A stretch of 64,000 nucleotides of DNA from Codonopsis lanceolata (GCA_013146195.2 CM028383.1:15895642-15959641); one strand, 5' to 3'; counted from the stretch's first letter, positions 11,579 through 23,167 are shown. Numbers and translations are program-made. Notes: generated by a model from the letters alone, not told the origin.

Positions 11579-14500
11579 TTAATTTCCTCCTTGCTCAGTG
11601 GTTCTTCCCGGCGTTTCAAGCTCGGTAAAGATTCTATTCATTTCAGATTGCAAGTTGGGAGGAAGAGGAGGAGGAGGGAGCAGCGTCGTGTTTTGTCCAA
11701 GAGGAGGGGGCAAGTTTGCTTCCAGGCCGGTAGGGGGATCAGGCTGATTATCCTCGATCTCTATAATAGCAGCAGGCCTAACTGGCTGGGGAGCAGGATC
11801 GTCATCTTCGTCCTCATTGGCCTCACGCTCAAAAATAGCATTCATCTGGTCCACAACGTTATTAGCCAAGGGAGAAGGGGAATCCATTCCACTGCCTGGC
11901 TTCCCATTTGTTGCTATGATCCCCAATTCATCTTCGCTATAGGGACCGAGCATGGCTCTTTCTCGAGCCTCAAGACACCGAGGGAAGCTACTCCCCATCA
12001 AGCGGCCATCATCTCCGGCTTTATGCTCGAAGCTACTCGCCAACATGCAAAGAGCATGGTTACACCCTTACGAGTAATAAGGAGCCAGCTTCGCATCCAC
12101 GAGCTGCTCGAGCTCCGCCGATTGCTTAAAATCTGCCACAGCAGCAATCTTAGCAGCAACAACTTCCCTTGCAAGCCTTGCCTTCCATGCTCTCTCTTTC
12201 TGTTCGGTTGCAACCTGAGCATCCTCAGCTTTCTTCCTCTCCTCGTTCAAGGTCTTCTAAGCGGCTACCTCCCCATTTTAGGCAAACTCCACCTGGGCCT
12301 TCAGGCGGATAATATCCTCCTCGAGCTTAGTTAGCTCGGCAACCTTGGCCAGGACCTCATTGTCCTTAACCAGCAAGTCCTCTTTGTAAGAACGGGTAGC
12401 CTCATCAGACTTCCTCTTCTGCTCAAACAAGGCCCCAGCCTTATCTTTATATTCGTCTGCACGTTTGTGTAGAAGAGTAACCTTGGAGGTGAACTGAAAA
12501 ACAAAACACAAATGAGCAAGAAATATACATTAATATCAAATATGTTCATAAGGCAATTGGCATAACATACCATACTGACCAGCAAGCCAATTTCACCGAG
12601 CAGAATGTTGTTTGGAGTTTCGGCATCGCCGCGAATAACGTTGGGCTGGACAACCCTCTTCAAAATCCCCTGCTCGCAAACAGCACTCATAGTCCCCCGA
12701 TCGCGAATATTTATTCCTTCAAGAGGGGGAACTGTTGATTCTTATGTTAAATTTATATATGTTCAGTACATTACATTAGTTTTATACTTCAGTGGCTAAT
12801 CGGGCTGCGTATCGATTAGCGTGAGAACTGTGTATAGAACTTTGCCAAGTATAGTTTTTATTAGGACTTTACAGGTTTAGCAGAAGACCTTCTTTCAGCT
12901 TCACCGGAAGACCTGCTCAAAGCTTACAATCGGCAGACCTAGTGTCCACCTGGTCTATCCTGACGTGTCCTTTCCTTCAACGATTTGTTAGATCAGTTTG
13001 AATTTGACTCATTACTATTTGAATTCAAACTGAGACATTCCCTGACATATCAAGCCCGCCGAAATGCCTTTCCGAAAAGCGGTGGAAGACTTTTCGCTCG
13101 AACAAGGGAAAAGCGCATCGTCTCCCTATGCGTAACAACTCTCAGATCTGACACCTAAATCGCCCACTTTTCGAAGATCTTAGAAATCATTCCCTGCTCT
13201 AGATAGCTGTGAAGACGAATTTCCTGACTGACAGCCCCATGCATTTAATGCATTCATAAAAGAGCTGTTGAAGCCTTCGTCCTCTCCAACGGATCATTTT
13301 GACTGCACCTGCTATAAATACTGCCATTGAAGACTGAAGAAACAGACAACACTGTACAGAATCGATCGAACACTAAAATATTGCTCTGAAACTCCATAAC
13401 TCCAAGTCTTACAACTCAGTGCAGTCAAGAGATCCTCAACAGATCTAGAAGTCTTAGTCAACAACAAGAAGCTGTTCATCAACACCTATTGTTTTAACTC
13501 CTTGTTGTTTACATTCATTAACTATACTTCTGCACGAATTAAATATCTTGTATTTACAGATATTTAATTCCCTAGAACCCAAACACAAGTCAATATTTTG
13601 TACACGATCCATTAGGAATATTCTTTGTAATAAATCTAGTGGAAAACATAGTGCACTATTTAAATCCAAGGTTGACTGCCTTGGTGGTAGACGTAGCACT
13701 CTTTATAGTGTGAACCATCCCAAAATATTTGTGTTATTTCTTACTGTTTGTCTGCTATTTGAACTGTTTAGTACTTTGATTATCTTTATCCATCTAACAG
13801 CATAACTTAAGTAACTTGTAAAAGGTCTACCGGTAGTCCTTATCGGCAGACCTGGAACAACTACTTTGAAGGTCTTCCGCTACTTCAAACTTTTCAATAG
13901 ATTGCAAGTACCCTTCAAAGAACTTACTCAAAAAGTTTTAAGTGTACAATAAGCTATTCAACCCCCCCCTTCTAGCTTATTATTGTGCCCGTTGGGACCC
14001 ACAGGAACGGCAGCGACCTCGTTCACCAGTGCCTTTACCCCTTATCAGGATACGGGCATCACAAAATTGGCTCTTAACCAACTGGGTGTACCACTTCGCA
14101 GTGGCTCTTCACGACGAGGAGGGGGAGGTGGCAGTCCTGTGACCGGGGGAGTCGGAATAATGGGGGAAGGCAAGGGACCAGACCCTGCTTGAATTGTTTC
14201 TTGGGGTGCATCCTCCCATGTTCGTGATCGGGAACTTCGACCTCCCGCTCGGGTGTCGGTCATAGCTGGTCTTTCCGAGATGTGTGCTCGGTGATTGACT
14301 CTGTTACAGGGGAAGATCTTGGCTCGGTGGATGAGTCAGAAGCCTGGGATGACTTCCTGTTCTTTTCAACAAAAAGTGCCTTGGGTAAGGAAGTAGAAAC
14401 AGGCTGCTCGCGGTCTATCAGCTCAACATGGCGAGCAACAGATTTCGCCTTGAAGTCAGTTTTTCCCTGCCTCAAGATATCCTTCACCACTGCCAGAAAA

Positions 14501-15701
14501 AAGAGAACAAGTTAAAAAACATCAAGATATATTTTTTCCAAGGTTCAAAAACAAAAAACATATACCATCATCATCAACATCAAGATGGGGGTGCAGTCTC
14601 CCGCCAGACCGCACAACTCGCACTCACCGGGGAACTTGTTGTCATGATAAGTCCCCTAAAAAGGATGGGCAGGTTCAAGTGCAACGGCAATCAAGGGCTC
14701 TACACCCTCAAAGGGAGCAGGATACATCTCGGCCAGACGCAAGATTCTCGAATCCTGCACGATTGATCTCCAATCAATCAACCATTGTTGACCTACTCGG
14801 TCACCCCCAGTGCGTCTCTCAACATCGCCATACACTTATCTTCTTCGGTGAAGGTGTCATGTCGGTCATAGGTTGGAGGTTTCATTTCATAAGGGGTCGG
14901 GGCAAATGGCCACCTAACCCGAGATTCCACAACGATGATCCTCTTATCCCACTTGTCAACCTTGTGGGGAAACTCGGTAAACAGCTTCAAAGCCCCAACC
15001 TTCGAGCGAGTAGTAATCCTGCCCGATCTTTTATCTTTGGTAAATTGAAAAAGTTTGGAGAGTATGGTCATCTCTGGTTCAAAGCCGACTAGCTGGTAGG
15101 TTGCACTGAAGGCGATCAAGATCAACATCGTGGTAAGTTAAAGATCGCATGGTACATCGTTTGTCTCCCTCAGGAACTCGACAATAAAATGGTCTAACAG
15201 GAAACACATCCCGACGCGAAAAAAGTCATAGAAGAAGACTATCCTCTTCGTCTTGCTTCTCATCTGAGCAGGAATCATCTCAGATTCATAGGGAATTCCT
15301 CGATAGTCTTCGCCAGAGATCCCAATCGAGTTGAACCAATTCCCGACCTCCACAACTAAGTCAATTAACTCCCAGTGAGCAAGAGAGCTCAGGTTATAGT
15401 AATCTTCGTTCCGATTTCTCCGTCCTGCTCGAGGTCTCCCAGCCAACTCCTCATTTCTAGGGATCCCACTCGAGCTCGCCTCATCCACCTCATCCTGATC
15501 GGCGGTTACGTCATTCACAATCCTCTCGGTAGGGACTTAGCGACTCGCTTCCTGTGCATTCCTTCCCTCAGGAGCATGTACTTCAAATCCATTCCGCTCA
15601 GAATCTGTGGGTGCACGATGTTCTTGGGCACCATGATCGTAGTCGTATGCTTCTTGCTCGTGGTCGGACCCATCAAACAGTCGAAGGGGGGAAGACATCA
15701 T
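11579..15701 (-). pseudogene. Spliced antisense gene of the GTTTT element (PF04195-like, coiled coil)
   Basis: This runs opposite to the element's own direction. From the ATG at 15701 the frame codes an acidic leader, then a block (15360-14795) resembling the 'putative gypsy type transposon' domain PF04195 (LDHFIVEFLRETNDVP, then LFQFTKD). It is broken by in-frame stops at 15537-15539 and 15138-15140. Two short introns with GT-AG borders can be read: 14565-14490 (76 bp, ending CTGGCAG) and 12570-12494 (77 bp, ending TTTTTCAG). The last exons code a long Glu/Lys/Ala-rich coiled coil and an acidic, proline-rich tail ending at 11579. A solo LTR (12733-14003) interrupts it. Antisense ORFs of this kind are known in Tat-lineage gypsy elements. 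Their function is not established. The domain match is from memory and would need a profile search. Confidence 0.6.
12733..14003 (+). mobile_element. Solo LTR, Sirevirus-like, TSD GGAAC
   Basis: A 1,271-bp sequence beginning TGTTGATTC and ending GGGACCCACA. It is flanked by the exact 5-bp duplication GGAAC at 12728-12732 and 14004-14008. It carries the blocks seen in two other LTRs in this window: TTTTGTACACGATCCATTAG (13589-13614), GTAGACGTAGCACT with a hairpin, and CTATTCAACCCCCCCC near its 3' end. With one LTR, no internal sequence and a perfect TSD, it is the product of LTR-LTR recombination after insertion. It lies inside the antisense gene, so it is younger than the host element. Confidence 0.9.
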
Positions 15702-16117
15702 ACAAGAGACCGAGGAAAGTCTGGATTAAAGCTCCACAACAACCTAAAACTCCTTGATGATTCTCCTCGATCTCCCTATAGATCACTTAAACCTAAAGAC
15801 AGAGCCCTAAAACTCTATCCAGAACAGATGAACATGAAGAACAGGTAGACGAAGGAACAAACCAAAAATTTAATAACATTCAGGGAAAATACAGAAGAGG
15901 CAGAATTGTGTAAGGAAAGAGATACACTTACTTGTGCGCTGAACGGGAATTAGTTTGCCGAAGGGGGTAATTTGAACTTGATCCAGAATTACAAAAGAAG
16001 AGGAAGTTCTTGTTAGCCGGAAGAATCAACGCCGAAGAAATCAACGGAAATAGAGAGAAGTACAGAGAGCTTGAAGGCAAGGGGGCAGTAAAAAAGTCCA
16101 AGGGTTTAGGGTTTCCC

Positions 16118-16125
16118 TTTTTATA
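16118..16125 (-). promoter_or_regulatory. TATA box for the antisense gene
   Basis: The minus strand reads CCTATAAAAAGGG, with the consensus octamer at 16125-16118. It lies about 420 bp upstream of the first antisense ATG (15701). No closer TATA-like site was noticed. Transcription would start near 16090. Confidence 0.5.
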
Positions 16126-16271
16126 GGTGAAACTTGGGGGAAAAGGCACCCAAATCACGCGCCCAAAGCCTTCCCAAGTTCAAACTACGGTGGCTGTGAT
16201 GCACCCGATCAATCCCGTCATCAATGCCCGCCTCGAAAACATGCAACCCATCATGACTGTACCTAGTCGCG

Positions 16272-17668
16272 GCTGTAGACACCCCAATTTCGTACCCCTG
16301 GTATGTGACATGACATAAAATATCAAGACCTGTTAAAACATTAACAAATGTCAAGTTACAGGGTCAAAAGTGCAAAAGGACAAAGCAAGATGCGCAAAAG
16401 GACGAACTGCAGGGACCAAAGTGCACAAAAAGAGCATAGTTTGAAATTGGGCGTGGCCACCCCCAAAATTGGGCATGGCGCCCAGTTTAGTTCATTGCGC
16501 TCAGTTTTCTTCAACAGTGCACTTTCATTTGCCGTAAAATGCAAACTCTTCTGCGCGATGTACAAACAAATGATGCATGAAGAAGGAAATTTTTTTCCTT
16601 CTGTGTCCTCAGTTCAGCCTATAAATAGAGGCCTTCAGTCGATCATTCAGCGCACCTTTCCTTCATAAAGCTTCTCCGCGTTCTCGTTACGCTGGAGAAA
16701 TAGAGAGCGAAGTGAGATAGTGAGCGATCACCTCAAAAAGCCTCGAAACTCTGCCAAAACCTCTTCCAAACACAAAACCAACCGGTAGGAGTGAGCCTTA
16801 GCCCCCCAGCTAGGTATCCCACTTTTTCCCCGGTCCAAAAATCGTGGAAAAAACAGTTGCTCTGCCCAATTTAAAAGGCCAAATCAGCCAGAAATAAGCC
16901 GTTATTCTGCCCGATTTTAGCCTACCTCAAGCCAACAAACAACCAAACACAAACAGTTACTCTGCCCAAATCCCTAGGACGAAAGTAACTTTCAGAAGCA
17001 GTCACGCTGCCCAAATTCACACAACACACAACAACAACAACAACAAAAAAGACTCCCTCTCCCTGAAGGACAGAGCGAGCACACCCTAGGCTGTTTGTAA
17101 GTTTTATTTTAAAAGTCTTTCATTTTGTAAAAGTATTATTTTCAATCCGGCCCAATGTAGATATATAAGCAGTTGTGCTGCCCGGATTTAGTTAGGAAAT
17201 AATACTAAATATAGCCGTTGTTATGATCAAATATTTTTATATATATTTGTAATTATTTGCTTTATTTATTCATTAAAGTCTTTACTTATAAAAGTATTAT
17301 TTCCAATCCGTTCCAATGTAAATATATAAGTAGTTATGCTGCCCGGATTTAGTTAGGAAATAATACTAAATGTAGCCGTTATTATGGCCAAATATTTTCA
17401 AGTATATTTGTGGTTATTTGTAAAAGAGGCGGTTGCAAGTCTGTAAATAATATAGATGTAATGGATGTATTTGTAGGCAGTTAATGCTTTATTTATCTGT
17501 TAAATAAATATAACAAAAAGCATACTTTAGCCAAAAACCGTTTTGAGACCGAAAGGGCGAGTTGGGTGCCTAGCACCTTCCCAACTTGTAACTTAGCCTC
17601 CGAACCCGTTTTCATTATCTCTGGTTTTCTTTTTTTGGTTTTGCTTTATTTATTCCTTAAAATAAAGA
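16272..17668 (+). mobile_element. Second nested LTR (TGTAGACACCCC type)
   Basis: It begins TGTAGACACCCCAAT, a common start of Tat-lineage gypsy LTRs. It is followed at about 17668 by ATGGCGACTCTA...CCAGTGGGG, which resembles the primer-binding region TGGCGACTC...TGGGG of those elements. It contains a 161-bp-period duplication (17131-17420) and a TATAAATAGA box at 16619. No second copy of this LTR exists in the window, so the element is truncated after its leader (17669-18243). The right boundary is approximate and no TSD could be confirmed. Confidence 0.55.
17131..17420 (+). repeat. 161-bp tandem duplication inside the LTR
   Basis: AAGTATTATTTTCAATCCGG at 17131 recurs at 17292 as AAGTATTATTTCCAATCCGT. 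The two units stay alignable through GCTGCCCGGATTTAGTTAGG and AATAATACTAAAT. The 5' part of the LTR also repeats a short GTT(A/G)(C/T)TCTGCCC-like word several times (16854-17010). Confidence 0.75.
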
Positions 17669-17699
17669 TGGCGACTCTAAAACATTTTGGATCCAGTGG

Positions 17700-18243
17700 G
17701 GCCTCGCAACATCTTTCTTTGCACTTTCAATGCGTTCTCCCTAAAAAGGGAGAATGGGGATGAAAAGGTGATGTATTCTATATGTCTGGTATCCCTAAAC
17801 AAGGGATAACTTGACGTAGAAAACCCAAAGCACCTATAGTGATCCGAGATAGGCCATAAGGCTATTTTCATAAAATCCATAGTGGGGGCGCTGCAACATT
17901 CCTTCCTTGCACTTTCACGTTTTCCCCTAAAAAAGGGAGAATGTGAATAGAAGGGTGATGCATTCCCATATCCTGGTATCCTCTAAAAAAGGGATAACTT
18001 GATGCGGGAAACCCAAAGCTCCCATATTGGATCAAAATCCACTAAAGGCAACCGAGGCGCATTCCAACGTGCTATTCCGACAGCACTCCTCCCGCACTTT
18101 TGATTTCGTCTTCCCCTAAACAAGGGAGGGTGGAACGGGAGCAGTGGATGTCACCGCATCCGCACGTACGCGCACCCCTATCCAAGGGCGCGCGGGGCGC
18201 GGGAGCACTCATCCCGGGAACCCACAGCGGCCACCCCAAAGGA
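17700..18243 (+). repeat. Three tandem 'double-hairpin' leader units
   Basis: Three degenerate units (about 17700-17887, 17888-18057 and 18058-18243) share the same order: GCACTTT, a short palindrome of the form TCTCCCTAAAAAGGGAGA, a spacer with GGTGATG(C/T)ATTC, a second palindrome TATCCCTAAACAAGGGATA, then CTTGA(C/T)G...GAAACCCAAAG. Unit 3 is much richer in G+C but keeps both palindromes. The units sit just after the putative primer-binding site, in the untranslated leader, where packaging or translation signals are expected. Confidence 0.65.
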
Positions 18244-18427
18244 ACTTTCTAGCTTCCTGCAGCCGGCGCTTCGAATGCACCAACTGTCGCCAACAGAGCA
18301 ACTCCCTTCACTTTATGCCATCAAAAATAGACAAGTGTTTTGTTCCCTAATTCAACCTACAACAAAATCACAAACATGCTCCTTGTACCGAGCATAAATA
18401 CTCGGCAGACAAAGAGCAGGGGGCCAC

Positions 18428-18972
18428 TGATGAGCTCGGCCCAAATCCTAGTCACGAACTGGGCACATGTCTCCTCACGTGATAGGTACATGGAGGATAA
18501 AGACCAGGAAAAGAATCACCCGAGCAGGATAACCAAGGGAGAACAGCAGGGAGCAAGGCTGCTCGAATAAACCAGATATTCATTCCAAGCCTAACTGGCA
18601 GATGACTCTCGAGCCCGAGATTTAAGCTAGGACTCCATCAGTTACGCGGTCAACCTGTATTTATGGTCATAAAGGCCTATGATTCCTCCATAATAAAGAC
18701 TCAGCTCGGATTTCACTCTCAGAAAGGCTATATAAACCTTACAATACTTCATTTCAAAGGTGCGCTCACTTTTACTCACTGAAACTCTGTCATTTTGCAT
18801 TCCACAAGCTAAAGACTTACTCTCACGCCTGAGGGGTTTCGCGAGGCCCTGCCTTGCATTCCTTCTAAGGTTTTCTTCTTATGACAGGGTTTTTACAAGA
18901 TCATACCTTTACATAAGCCCAGATATCCTAAACACCGCAAGGAACGACCCAAGACCAAATTGTGTAACATCA
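18428..18972 (+). repeat. 3' LTR of the GTTTT element
   Basis: A 545-bp copy of 9853-10440 with a small internal deletion. It ends CATCA at 18972 and is followed by the GTTTT duplication. Confidence 0.88.
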
Positions 18973-18977
18973 GTTTT

Positions 18978-19963
18978 CCTTTGTTTAAGTGATTGATAAA
19001 CAAAAACCATGTACTTGAATCAACAAAAGAAATCAACGAATACAAAACGACACGTAGGGAGGATTTGAACAACGAAACCAATGTTAACGATGAGAGCACC
19101 TTCCATGAGAATTACAGATTTGAAGAAGAAGAGCACATTACATGGCAATTGGTAGACTTCAATCATACATTCCAATGTAATACAGAGAGCTTGGGCCTTA
19201 TATAAATTGAATCCAAACTTTTCACACATGATGTAGGCGTCGTTGCCTATGATGTGGACGTCGTTGCCTATGATGTAGGCATCGTTTGGGCAGTGGCCAA
19301 TGTTTTTCCTTAGGCTATGATGCTTAGTTTCCTTGGGCTATGATGTGGGCGTCGTTTGGGCAGTTGCATATGATGCTTAGTTTCCAGACTTGCCTTCGAT
19401 GTGAACGTCGTTGCCTATGACGTGGGCGTCGTTGCCTATGATGTGGGCGTTGTTGCCTATGATGTGAGTATCGTTTGGGCCGTGGCCAATGTTTAAAATT
19501 TTGAGCGATGCCCAATGTTTTTCCTTGCGATGTCCACATTTGGGCAGTGACTTTTGCATTGTGATGCCTAAAATTTTGAGCGATGCCCAATTTTTTCATT
19601 GCACTACCCAGATCTGGGCAATGGCTTTGTGCACGTGTCTTTTATTCATTAAGGATAGCTTCGACATTTTACCCCCAAAAGTGTACTTTAGCTATTAAAT
19701 AAAAAGAAAGTGGACTGGAGAGGTTATAATATCATCCGATGGGACCGGCACAGTTATCACCCTAGTCCCAATCCTTCATCATTTTCCTTCTTTGTTCTTC
19801 TCAATTCTCAGTTCCCAGTTCCCACACATTGTTTCCATGTCTCCTGAGCTATTAAATGCACATTTTACTCCCGCGTTTGTTTTGGATTGGTTGTTTGCTT
19901 TGTGAACAATACAAATGGGTTAGTTCATATATAGTTAAAAAAAAAAAAAAAACAGGTTTAATT
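18978..19963. other. Intergenic with a 21-bp minisatellite
   Basis: Apart from the minisatellite at 19229-19480, nothing coding is recognised. A poly-A run at 19937-19952 precedes the CACTA-like terminus. Confidence 0.5.
19229..19480. repeat. 21-bp minisatellite TGATGTGGGCGTCGTTGCCTA
   Basis: About seven diverged copies of a 21-bp unit (TGATGTRGRCGTCGTTGCCTA) form two clusters, 19229-19290 and 19397-19475. They are separated by related words ending CGTTTGGGCAGTGGCCAATG. Copies differ by one to three bases. Further half-related CGATGCCCAATGTTTT words continue to about 19620. Confidence 0.75.
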
Positions 19964-20160
19964 CACTACTAGAAAATTTCTTCTTCTTGAATGTTGGTTG
20001 TGATGGCTTTGAATTCATCATCTAATCTTCTTTGAAGCAATTACTTTTTTTCCATCGCTTTTCTGCAATCGCCTAATGTATGTGCAATGGCTTTACAATC
20101 GCTAATGTCATCACCTTTGAATGTTTTGATGGAAATTGGCTAAATAGTTGGTGAAGTTCA
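19964..20160 (+). mobile_element. Possible CACTA transposon terminus
   Basis: CACTACTAGAAAATTTCTTC at 19964-19983 matches the start of plant CACTA (En/Spm) terminal inverted repeats. It is followed by a repeated short word (ATGGCTTTGAAT, CAATGGCTTTACAATCG) like the subterminal repeats of that family. No opposite CACTA end (TAGTAGTG) was found downstream in this area and no transposase was seen. It is at best a fragment. Confidence 0.35.
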
Positions 20161-20589
20161 AGGTCCAAGTTGGTGGAGTTCGCCACCATGATTATGTTAC
20201 ATATTACATAAGTTGACTAGTCGACGGACAAGCAGAGGAATCAATAGCTAGGTGCTTATGAGAATCCATATTCACAGGTATCTTTATTCATGTCACTTCC
20301 AAAGGCCAAAAACACAATATTATTACTCATCTAAGTGATGCAGTATCCACTGCTCTTGTCTAATTTAGGTATCGTATAAACACTATGACATATATCTAAT
20401 AAAAGAAGTTATGAAAACAATATGTCTATGTTTATGCTTCAAAATTTAATTATGAGTCGGTATCTCGTTATTGACTTTCTTTATTTAGTCCCACCAATTT
20501 TCTCTTTAGATTTCTCTTACTTTTTGTCTAATCCTTATGATTTTGGAACTTCTTCAATCTGTAATTGTCTTTGCTTAGGAAATTGTTGA

Positions 20590-21757
20590 GGCTGCAAGGG
20601 CTTATTTCCTCCCCATGAAAAGTTAGGGTGATTCCTCCAACCTGGATTATATATATTGGAATAGGGATCATTCCTTTGCCTTGGAGGGTACATATTCATC
20701 GCATTAGCCTATTCAGGATACAAAGCACTAGATGGACACAAGTTAGTAGCATGGGAATTTAATCCACAAATAGTACATGCTTCTAGAATTTGTGCTCTAT
20801 TTTGATATAGAACTTCTAATTGTGCTTGAGTATCTGAACTATCTTGAACTTGAAACAAACTTCTACTTTTACCTCTTGTACTTTTCTGTTGGGAATTTGC
20901 ACTTAACATCTCAAACAAACTTTCTAACGCAGCTGGTGTCATTCTATTAATAGAACCACCGGCTGCACTATCAACCATAGTTTGCAAAACAGGTGAAAGA
21001 GCATGGTAAAATTGAGTTACTAGCACATCTTGAGATGGATTATGATGGGGACACATGATAAGTAAAATTTTAAATCTATCCCATGCTTCATGGAATGTCT
21101 CTCCTGGGTATGTTTGAAAAAGCTATAATTTGCTTCCTATAGTCCGAAAGAGATGCGCGTTGATATAATTTTCCCATAAATAAATCATATAGTTGAGCCC
21201 AAGTATAAACACTTCTAGGCGCTAAGTTCACAAACCATCTTTTTGCTACCTCTTTTAATGCACATTGAAACTACCTCATTTTTAATTGATCTTCCGTCAG
21301 ACCTCCTAACGAAAAATTATCAGTCATGAAACTGTACTCTTTAACAGAAGTTAATGGGTCTTCAAATGGCAATCAATGGAATGAAGGCAACATGTTATAA
21401 AAATGACCTTTTAGTTCAAAACTTCTTACCGCTTCTGGTAATACTAGACATAATGGTGTTGTATTCAACATGGGTCGACCATAATCATTTATAGTTCTTT
21501 GATTGATTACTACTTCCATATTTTGATCAACTGGTTCCTCCCTTCTTTAATTTAGGTTAACCGGAGGAACCGGATTTTCAAGATTTTGATTGTTGATATC
21601 CATTGGAGGATTAACCAGAGGATCCTCTCGATTTAATTGTTCTTGATTAACAGGCTGATTTTCCAAATTATCAGGGTCTTCTTGATTCTTACCAAGATTA
21701 TTTATATTTTGATTTAAATCTGCCAGCTTGGGATTTAGAGATCTACGACCGTGCATA
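20590..21757 (-). pseudogene. Athila/Tat-like gag, broken
   Basis: Minus-strand translation gives the N-terminal Asn/Pro-rich leader (21756-21547), then the capsid-like region (GLTEDQLKMR, WFVNLAP, then FYHALSPVLQTMVDSAAGGS at 21020-20960, a hallmark of plant Athila/Tat Gag) and a CTICGLNSHATNLC knuckle at about 20775-20735. Several in-frame stops lie between 21545 and 21060 and at 20709. The tail is Asn/Gln-rich. No pol domain follows below 20590. The gene points away from the PBS and LTR at 21886-23167, as expected for a 5' gag. Confidence 0.8.
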
Positions 21758-21885
21758 AAATACTAAAATTAAAAGCAAATAAACAATTAAACTAACAGTA
21801 AAATAAAAATCTTTTTTGTATTTTTCTTTTTATAAAAACTGAATTTAAAAACACTACCAACAAACTAGATATAAAAACTAGATTG

Positions 21886-23167
21886 TCCCCGGCAACGGCG
21901 CCAAAAACTTGATCGTGTCTTAAATTTATACCTTGTAAGTGCACAAGACTATTGCAGAATAGTTTGGGAAGCAAGGGTCGAACCACATAGAGAAGAAGAA
22001 TTCAAGTAGCAAGTAAATCGGTAGCAATTTAACTAAGGGGGGTTTTTATTTTATTTTATTTAATCTAATTTATTCTACTAAATCAGGAAATCTAATTAAT
22101 AATCTAGCAGCAATCACAGTTATGAAGATCTTATGGAGGAGGGAAATCTAGGATTTGGAGATTCACTTGTATCTACTATATTGCTCTCCTGAATAAAGTA
22201 TCAATCAATACCTTGGGTTCGTTCAAAAAAAGATTGATATAGATCGTCAAATTATAATTTAGTCTCCATCCTAAATAATTCATCCAATCTATATCCTAAG
22301 AACAAGAACATATAAATTTCCTATCTGTCACTTAGGAACACATATATGAACTTGACCCTAACTTATCACTCTCGTACATCGATAAGGTCAATTTATTACA
22401 ATGGTGAGCCAGTGTACGACATGTGCATTTGGTCGTGCAGCTATCCGCACCTCTAGGTCTTTACTACTTGCGATTCCATTCATCTGGTCAAAGCGAGACA
22501 GTAAAGAGGTTGATAAACATCATGATCAATAAGAATTGAATGAATAAAAATATATTGAGCAATAAATTTGATACAAGTTACCTCCCAATTCCTAGATTAA
22601 TGAACGGTTAGTTCATCCTTGAAGATAAACCAATCAACGGGATAAAAGAATACATGAATCGATCTTCAAACTATAATTACAACTACTAAACTATGTATTA
22701 CAAACTAATTCCGAACGTTTCCGGGCGTTCTTCAACTTTTTCGGACGTCCCTTGGCTTTTGCTACATGTCTTCTATATATATCAGGGTGTTTGAGGTGAA
22801 GGAGGAGGTTCAGTCAGGCTTAAACACCCGTAAAGGCGGTTTCTGGGTACCTTGCGGGGGCAAGGTCTTCATAGGATGCGGCCGCAAGGCCCTTATTCTA
22901 GCTGAGGTTGCACGTTGGAGACCTTGCAGGGGTAAGGTCTCATACCCTTGCGTCGCACAAGGGGTTTCATAATTCAATTCAACCTTATTTTCATTATTTG
23001 CACTTTGCACCCTTCCTCGAAATCTTCAATAAAAGCCTTGTAAATCTCATAATTTCACCTAAAAAACAATATAGCTCAAAAACACATATTAGTAGCCAAA
23101 CGCCTCGTGGAATTTCTATTTCTAAGTTATAAAAGTACCCAATAAAGACGTATAAAATACTCTATCA
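21886..23167 (-). mobile_element. 5' LTR and PBS of the Athila-like remnant
   Basis: The minus strand at 21903-21886 reads TGGCGCCGTTGCCGGGGA, an exact tRNA-Asp-type primer-binding site used by Athila/Tat elements. The adjoining LTR runs from about 23167 (TGATAGAG on the minus strand) to 21910 (ending CACGATCA), with TG...CA ends. The matching 3' LTR was not found, so the element is truncated below about 20.4 kb. Confidence 0.7.

Larger units (their letters stand above)
9853..18972 (+). mobile_element. Large non-autonomous LTR retrotransposon, TSD GTTTT
   Basis: The LTRs at 9853-10440 and 18428-18972 begin TGATGAGCTC and end CATCA (5-bp inverted termini TGATG/CATCA). The flanks are GTTTT at 9848-9852 and 18973-18977, an exact 5-bp duplication. 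The primer-binding site follows the left LTR (TGGTTCCATTGTCGGGAAAC at 10444-10463) and looks like a mutated tRNA-Asp site of the kind used by Tat/Athila gypsy elements. The polypurine stretch AAAGAGCAGGGGGCCAC precedes the right LTR. No reverse transcriptase, RNase H or integrase is present. The interior holds a short gag-like leader frame (10501-10905), a spliced antisense gene (15701-11579), a nested solo LTR and a nested second LTR with its leader. The right LTR lacks about 43 bp found in the left one near 9967-10015. Confidence 0.9.

Noticed and set aside
11591..12334. 247-codon plus-strand frame
   Set aside because: It is the shadow of the antisense coiled-coil gene. The minus-strand reading has coherent charge pattern and splice sites.
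17700..18243. CRISPR-like array
   Set aside because: Only three long, degenerate units without short direct repeats and unique spacers of constant size, in a plant retroelement leader.
19324..19599. His/Arg-rich minus-strand frame that looks like a repetitive protein
   Set aside because: Generated by the 21-bp minisatellite, with no supporting gene structure.
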